DNA from: Tannerella sp. | GTDB taxonomy: Bacteria > Bacteroidota > Bacteroidia > Bacteroidales > Tannerellaceae | NCBI GenBank assembly: GCA_031262895.1 | Contig: JAISGW010000187.1 | Span: 1-9,299 of the forward strand | DNA: 9,299 nt | Direction: 5' to 3' | In this document: one piece after another, positions 5,932 through 9,299 of the stretch | How the letters are laid out: every line of letters begins with the position of its first letter | How positions within the stretch are numbered: the first letter of the stretch is position 1 | Translations under genes and position numbers: made by a program | Notes under the pieces: model-generated | The model's database searches: none | What the model saw: the letters and a program-made list of their open reading frames with translations, nothing else | What the model was told of the DNA's origin: nothing

Positions 5932-7909
5932 AAAACGATTTATTATGAGACAAATGAAATTGGCCATCCTCTTTTTGGCTATCACAACGATGAACTTGCT
6001 CGCTCAAACTGATTATTTCTATAATCCTCAGGGAAAGCATGTGAATTTTATCGTTCGCACCGACAAAATATTGGTAAAGATGAAGCCTTCCGAAGGCACG
6101 ACAAGTTTACAAAACCTGCCATCCGGTTCTTCTGTCAACGATATTGGCGGAAACTACCGGATGATTACGGTAACTACAAAAGAAAAACCAGACTCTTTGT
6201 TAAAGAGGAATCCAGCGATACAGGATGCTTACTATATGTTGGAATATGAAGACGGCACCATGCAAGCCGTGACTAATCAGATATTCCTGAAACCGAAAGG
6301 CAATAATTCTTTGGCCAAATGTCTTACAGCCGCAGGCCTGCCAAGTCAACCAATCTCAGAAAGGCTTATCTTGCCTGAAGACAGCATTTATTTGATAGCA
6401 TTAGACTTGCCTGGGAAAAATATGATGTCCGTTGTAAGACATTTGTATGAAACAGGTTTGTGCGAATTTGCTGAACCTGATTTTCTCAAATTTATGCATG
6501 TTGACGATGACGACGTCTTTGATGAATATTGGGGCTTGTACAATTATGGAATCCGTGCTAATAGGGTTTGGCCTAATTTCATTACCGGTAGTGGTGTAAA
6601 GGTTGCCGTATTGGATTTAGGTGTAGACTTAACTCATCCGGACTTGGCGGCAAATATGTTGCCTGGTTATGATGCCACCACAGGCGCACCGCAAGGAGCT
6701 AATGGCAGCCCATGCAGTTGGGACCCACATGGCACATATTGCGCAGGGATAATTGCCGCCGTGTATAATTCCATTGGAATAACAGGTGCCGCTTATTCTG
6801 CAAAAATAATTCCTATTCGAATTGCTTATACTACCACTATGGGAAGTCATGCTTATATCATGTTTGATTCTTGGATTGTTGATGCGTTCAATTACGCGAG
6901 GACGACAGCGCAGGCAGATGTGATTAGCTGTTCATGGCAGATGTCTCCTTCTACTTCGGTAACAACAGCCATAAATGATGCCATTTCTTCTGGAAGGAAT
7001 GGAAAAGGTTGTGTGGTGGTTTTTTCATCGGGCAATGATACTCAGTCAACAATTCCATACCCCGCCAATTTAGCATCTGTTATAGCGGTCGGTTCCGCCA
7101 CTTGGAATTCAACTCGAGCGCCGAGTTCAAATTATGGAACAGATCTTGATGTTGTTGCCCCTGGTGTCTATATTGGAACGACGGACATACAGGGCAGTGG
7201 GGGTAGTTCTCCGAATGACTATGATATAGAGTCTGGTACATCTATGGCTTGCCCTTTCGTTTCTGGTATTGCAGCTCTATTGATTGAAGCAAATCCTAAT
7301 TTAAGCGGTGCAAATATCAAATCTATTATAGAGTCTACTGCACGTAAAATTGGGAACTATATCTATACGAATAGCTCTGGACATTCTAACGGCACATGGA
7401 ACAACGAAATGGGTTATGGCATGGCGGATGCACCAGCGGCAATAGCTTCTTTAAATGCCACTATTTCAGGTTCTGATATTGTTTCTTGTTCGGGCAGTAC
7501 TTATACGTCTAATATAGCGGGACACTGGGATGTTTCCGGTGATATCACAATTATCAGTGGTCAGGGAACGAACAGCATTACAGTGGCTTCAAGCAGTTCT
7601 GCCGCGCATAGACCAGCGCAGATATACAGAGGGGGAGCTTCGAAAGCTGTTTATGTAGGTGCGCCTCCTATCACGAGCATAACGGGGCCGCAACAAGTCA
7701 ATGTAAATAGTTCGGGCACCTATTATGCGACATCTATACCCAATGCCACTTATCATTGGGAATTGGATGGCAATCCGGTTGGCAACGGAAACTACGTGGC
7801 TTCTATTACCTTCAATAGTACGGGAACTCATACGGTTACTTGTTTTACTAGCACACCCTGTTCCGGTATGGAGCAAGATTTGCTGTATTATTATGTCACC
7901 GTCCACTGA
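5924..7909 (+). CDS. Secreted S8 (subtilisin-like) serine protease with PKD/Ig-like tail
   Basis: The 661-residue protease has a complete catalytic triad: Asp231 in VAVLDLGVDLTHPD, His269 in DPHGTYCAG and Ser440 in SGTSMACPF, with oxyanion Asn371 in VVFSSGND. A signal peptide ends near LLAQ (residue 28). The start could be 5924, 5945 or 5954; I use 5924 because it overlaps the lipoprotein stop, although the later ATGs give a shorter n-region. Residues 30-190 form a long prodomain that seems to contain two similar halves (KILVKMKP, about 48-55, and QIFLKPKG, about 119-126). Residues about 512-661 are Ser/Thr/Gly-rich with Ig/PKD-like character (ISGSDIVSCSGS, then GPQQVNVNSSGTYYAT and YHWELDGNPVG). 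I see no type IX secretion C-terminal domain. It is probably periplasmic or surface-exposed, acting on proteins or peptides. Codon use is AT-richer than its neighbours. Confidence 0.94.
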   Translation: MNKKRFIMRQMKLAILFLAITTMNLLAQTDYFYNPQGKHVNFIVRTDKILVKMKPSEGTTSLQNLPSGSSVNDIGGNYRMITVTTKEKPDSLLKRNPAIQDAYYMLEYEDGTMQAVTNQIFLKPKGNNSLAKCLTAAGLPSQPISERLILPEDSIYLIALDLPGKNMMSVVRHLYETGLCEFAEPDFLKFMHVDDDDVFDEYWGLYNYGIRANRVWPNFITGSGVKVAVLDLGVDLTHPDLAANMLPGYDATTGAPQGANGSPCSWDPHGTYCAGIIAAVYNSIGITGAAYSAKIIPIRIAYTTTMGSHAYIMFDSWIVDAFNYARTTAQADVISCSWQMSPSTSVTTAINDAISSGRNGKGCVVVFSSGNDTQSTIPYPANLASVIAVGSATWNSTRAPSSNYGTDLDVVAPGVYIGTTDIQGSGGSSPNDYDIESGTSMACPFVSGIAALLIEANPNLSGANIKSIIESTARKIGNYIYTNSSGHSNGTWNNEMGYGMADAPAAIASLNATISGSDIVSCSGSTYTSNIAGHWDVSGDITIISGQGTNSITVASSSSAAHRPAQIYRGGASKAVYVGAPPITSITGPQQVNVNSSGTYYATSIPNATYHWELDGNPVGNGNYVASITFNSTGTHTVTCFTSTPCSGMEQDLLYYYVTVH

Positions 7910-7911
7910 AT

Positions 7912-8077
7912 TTAGCTTTTCAACATTGCTTTCTCCACCTGGAAAAAACGATTGATACCCGTTCCGTAAAAACGGCCATATCCGTTCATTTGCGCAGCTT
8001 TCAGAATTTCCAGAAGGCAGGTGAACGGATATGCTTCGTCTTTTACCGCAAAAGTGCAGCACCTTTCGGGGCGGACG
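7912..8077 (-). pseudogene. Short minus-strand remnant next to the DUF4132 gene end
   Basis: A frame different from the DUF4132 frame is open on the minus strand through this stretch and ends at 7912 with FFQVEKAMLKS. It reads plausibly coding (KDEAYPFTCLLEI, then AAQMNGYGRFYGTGINRFF), with balanced composition and no obvious start of its own. I read it as the tail of a gene reached by a frameshift or deletion from the DUF4132 frame, which stops at 8078. I cannot match it to the DUF4132 C-terminus, so it may be a fragment of another gene or chance. It ends 2 bp from the protease stop on the other strand. Confidence 0.3.
7977..8033. repeat. 12-bp perfect inverted repeat between convergent genes
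   Basis: CATATCCGTTCA at 7977-7988 is the exact reverse complement of TGAACGGATATG at 8022-8033, with a 33-nt spacer. It could form a stem-loop at the convergent ends of the protease gene and the minus-strand gene. There is no immediate T tract on the plus side (CTTCGTCTTTTACC follows). On the minus side five T come a few bases after the stem (GCCGTTTTTACGG). A bidirectional terminator is possible but not proven. Confidence 0.6.
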
Positions 8078-9299
8078 TTACCCGGCATTAAGGAAGCGAA
8101 CCAAGCGTACTTCCGCATTAGGCTCGAGCGGGAAGAGCAATTCGCCCGCCGATGTGCGCAGTCCCTGTTTGGTGAAAACGCCGGCGGTACCTCCTGCCGT
8201 GCGGAATTCCGCCTTGCCCAGCAATTGCGCCAAAACAGGATGCTGCATCCAACGCATCACTTCCGAGAAGCGGAATGGCTTCTTTGCCTCCATGGCTTCT
8301 TCCAGCATGGCGGTAGAATACAAATAAGGGCTTTTTAGCTTTTTGAGTACGCCCCGCAGGCGTACCACGTAGGGGTCTTTGCGCAGTTTGGGCGGGACGG
8401 TGGCCAAGGCGCCGTGTCCCGGCTTGACGTAACGGATATAGGCGCCTTTTTCTTCTTCTACCTTTATATAAATGCGCAAGCCTTCCCTTTCCTTCGGCAC
8501 GAAACAGGAGGCCAAGCTCTTGATGCGTACCGATTCCATGTTCCAGACGAGGCGTATGATAGAACCGTATCCCCCGTTGCGTGCCAAGTTGCCCAAGGCG
8601 ATGCGCACGGCCCGTTTCTCGCTTTCCTGTTTTTGCGAACCGAAGGCTTTGCTCTCTTCGCGGAACTGTTGCAAGTATTCATAACGTTCGAGCAAGGCGG
8701 CTTCGGCCTCCTCACCCAAGGGGAGCAGGGCGTAGTTCATCAAGTCTTCCTTGTTGCGCTTTGCCTCGATGCGTGCGCGAAGAGCCGAGACTTCCTCTCC
8801 TCCACGTACTGCCCGGAGGCTTCGCATGAGGCGGAGATGTTCGTTGCAGGTCGACATGTATTTGCTCGCCTTGCAAATATGGTCGAAGGTTTCCTCGCCT
8901 AAGGCCGACTCCACTTGACGGAACCATTGCAGGTCGAAGGCTCCCGCGCGCAGTTCTTCTACTTGTACGGTCGTATGGTTGCGGATGGCTTCTAAGAGCT
9001 TCTCCTGGGTGCCCGTACCGATATGGGCATGAAAGAAGAGTCCGGCCGATTCCAAACCCTTTATCTCTGTGGCCGCCTCCACCAGGTGAAGCCACTGGGG
9101 CGCCACGACGGCCGCTTCGGCCAAGCGCCAGGCGGAGAGGGAAGCCCGCTTGGCATAAATGGCCAAGGCGTCGGGCGTATCGGTAGGCAGCGGGTAGCAG
9201 GAACGGGACAGTTTGGTGAGCACGTCCCGTTTCGTGCCGCTTGTGCCGTAATGGCTTTCTACCCGGGCGCAGGGTAAGGCGCCGAAGCTTTCCTGTATC
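8078..9299 (-). CDS. DUF4132-family protein, N-terminus off window, C-terminus truncated
   Basis: The minus-strand frame is open from the right edge (9299) to the TAA at 8078-8080, giving about 406 visible residues; the GTG at 9223 is only an internal candidate and the gene enters from outside. Early residues (ALPCARVESHYGTSGTKRD, then VLTKLSRSCYPLP) and the Ala/Leu/Glu-rich helical stretch resemble the region before DUF4132. From about residue 230 the DUF4132 pattern is seen: RAVRIALGNLARNGGYGSII and LVWNMES, YIRYVKPGHGALATVP, a helical LEEAM stretch, HPVLAQLLGKAEF and GELLFPLEPNAEVRL. The family includes E. coli YehI and MolR-like proteins; its biochemical function is not settled. In related proteins a further C-terminal part normally follows this point, but here the frame ends after VRLVRFLNAG. 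The 3' end therefore looks lost, and the gene may be non-functional. Confidence 0.72.
   Translation of the reverse strand, partial: IQESFGALPCARVESHYGTSGTKRDVLTKLSRSCYPLPTDTPDALAIYAKRASLSAWRLAEAAVVAPQWLHLVEAATEIKGLESAGLFFHAHIGTGTQEKLLEAIRNHTTVQVEELRAGAFDLQWFRQVESALGEETFDHICKASKYMSTCNEHLRLMRSLRAVRGGEEVSALRARIEAKRNKEDLMNYALLPLGEEAEAALLERYEYLQQFREESKAFGSQKQESEKRAVRIALGNLARNGGYGSIIRLVWNMESVRIKSLASCFVPKEREGLRIYIKVEEEKGAYIRYVKPGHGALATVPPKLRKDPYVVRLRGVLKKLKSPYLYSTAMLEEAMEAKKPFRFSEVMRWMQHPVLAQLLGKAEFRTAGGTAGVFTKQGLRTSAGELLFPLEPNAEVRLVRFLNAG

Noticed and set aside
8414..8902. 162-aa plus-strand ORF inside the DUF4132 gene
   Set aside because: It is the complement of a recognisable DUF4132 coding stretch, so it is a shadow.

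Overview
The window reads as a chromosomal segment of a Bacteroidota (probably Bacteroidales) bacterium. The evidence is a TAnnTTTG-type -7 promoter element, starts without Shine-Dalgarno sequences, a LytS/LytTR two-component pair, a QueH-type queuosine enzyme and SPII-type lipoprotein export. The conserved genes at both ends are GC-rich (about 55-65% in lines I counted). The middle (about 5.3-7.9 kb) is clearly poorer in GC (about 36-42% in counted lines), which marks it as accessory DNA.

Layout: (i) 1-912, the 3' part of a G3E/COG0523 (CobW-like) metal-chaperone GTPase; (ii) 946-2718, a membrane histidine kinase with a non-ATG start and its LytTR response regulator, 6 nt apart, with a candidate terminator after them; (iii) 2793-5053, a co-directional run behind a Bacteroidota-type -7 box: a secreted M23 peptidase with a C-terminal LysM domain, epoxyqueuosine reductase QueH and uracil phosphoribosyltransferase Upp; (iv) 5054-5328, a gene-free spacer with three exact-period 41-bp tandem units, each an 8-bp perfect hairpin, followed by shorter degenerate 20- and 22-bp repeats that run into a possible promoter; (v) 5329-7909, a two-gene cassette overlapping by 8 nt: a putative lipoprotein of unknown function and a secreted S8 subtilisin-like protease with a long prodomain and a C-terminal Ig/PKD-like tail; (vi) 7912-9299, on the minus strand, the middle of a DUF4132-family protein that enters from the right edge and stops early at 8078, followed by a short ORF remnant and a 12-bp perfect inverted repeat.

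The GTPase/kinase/regulator and M23/queH/upp blocks look like ordinary core genes. The lipoprotein-protease pair is the accessory unit. It begins right after the palindromic array and ends 2 bp before the degenerate end of the truncated DUF4132 gene. This suggests a cassette that replaced or disrupted the 3' end of that gene. A protease with a dedicated lipoprotein partner (inhibitor, anchor or substrate) is the most interesting functional hypothesis, but it is an inference. I found no rRNA, tRNA, transposase, integrase or CRISPR array.
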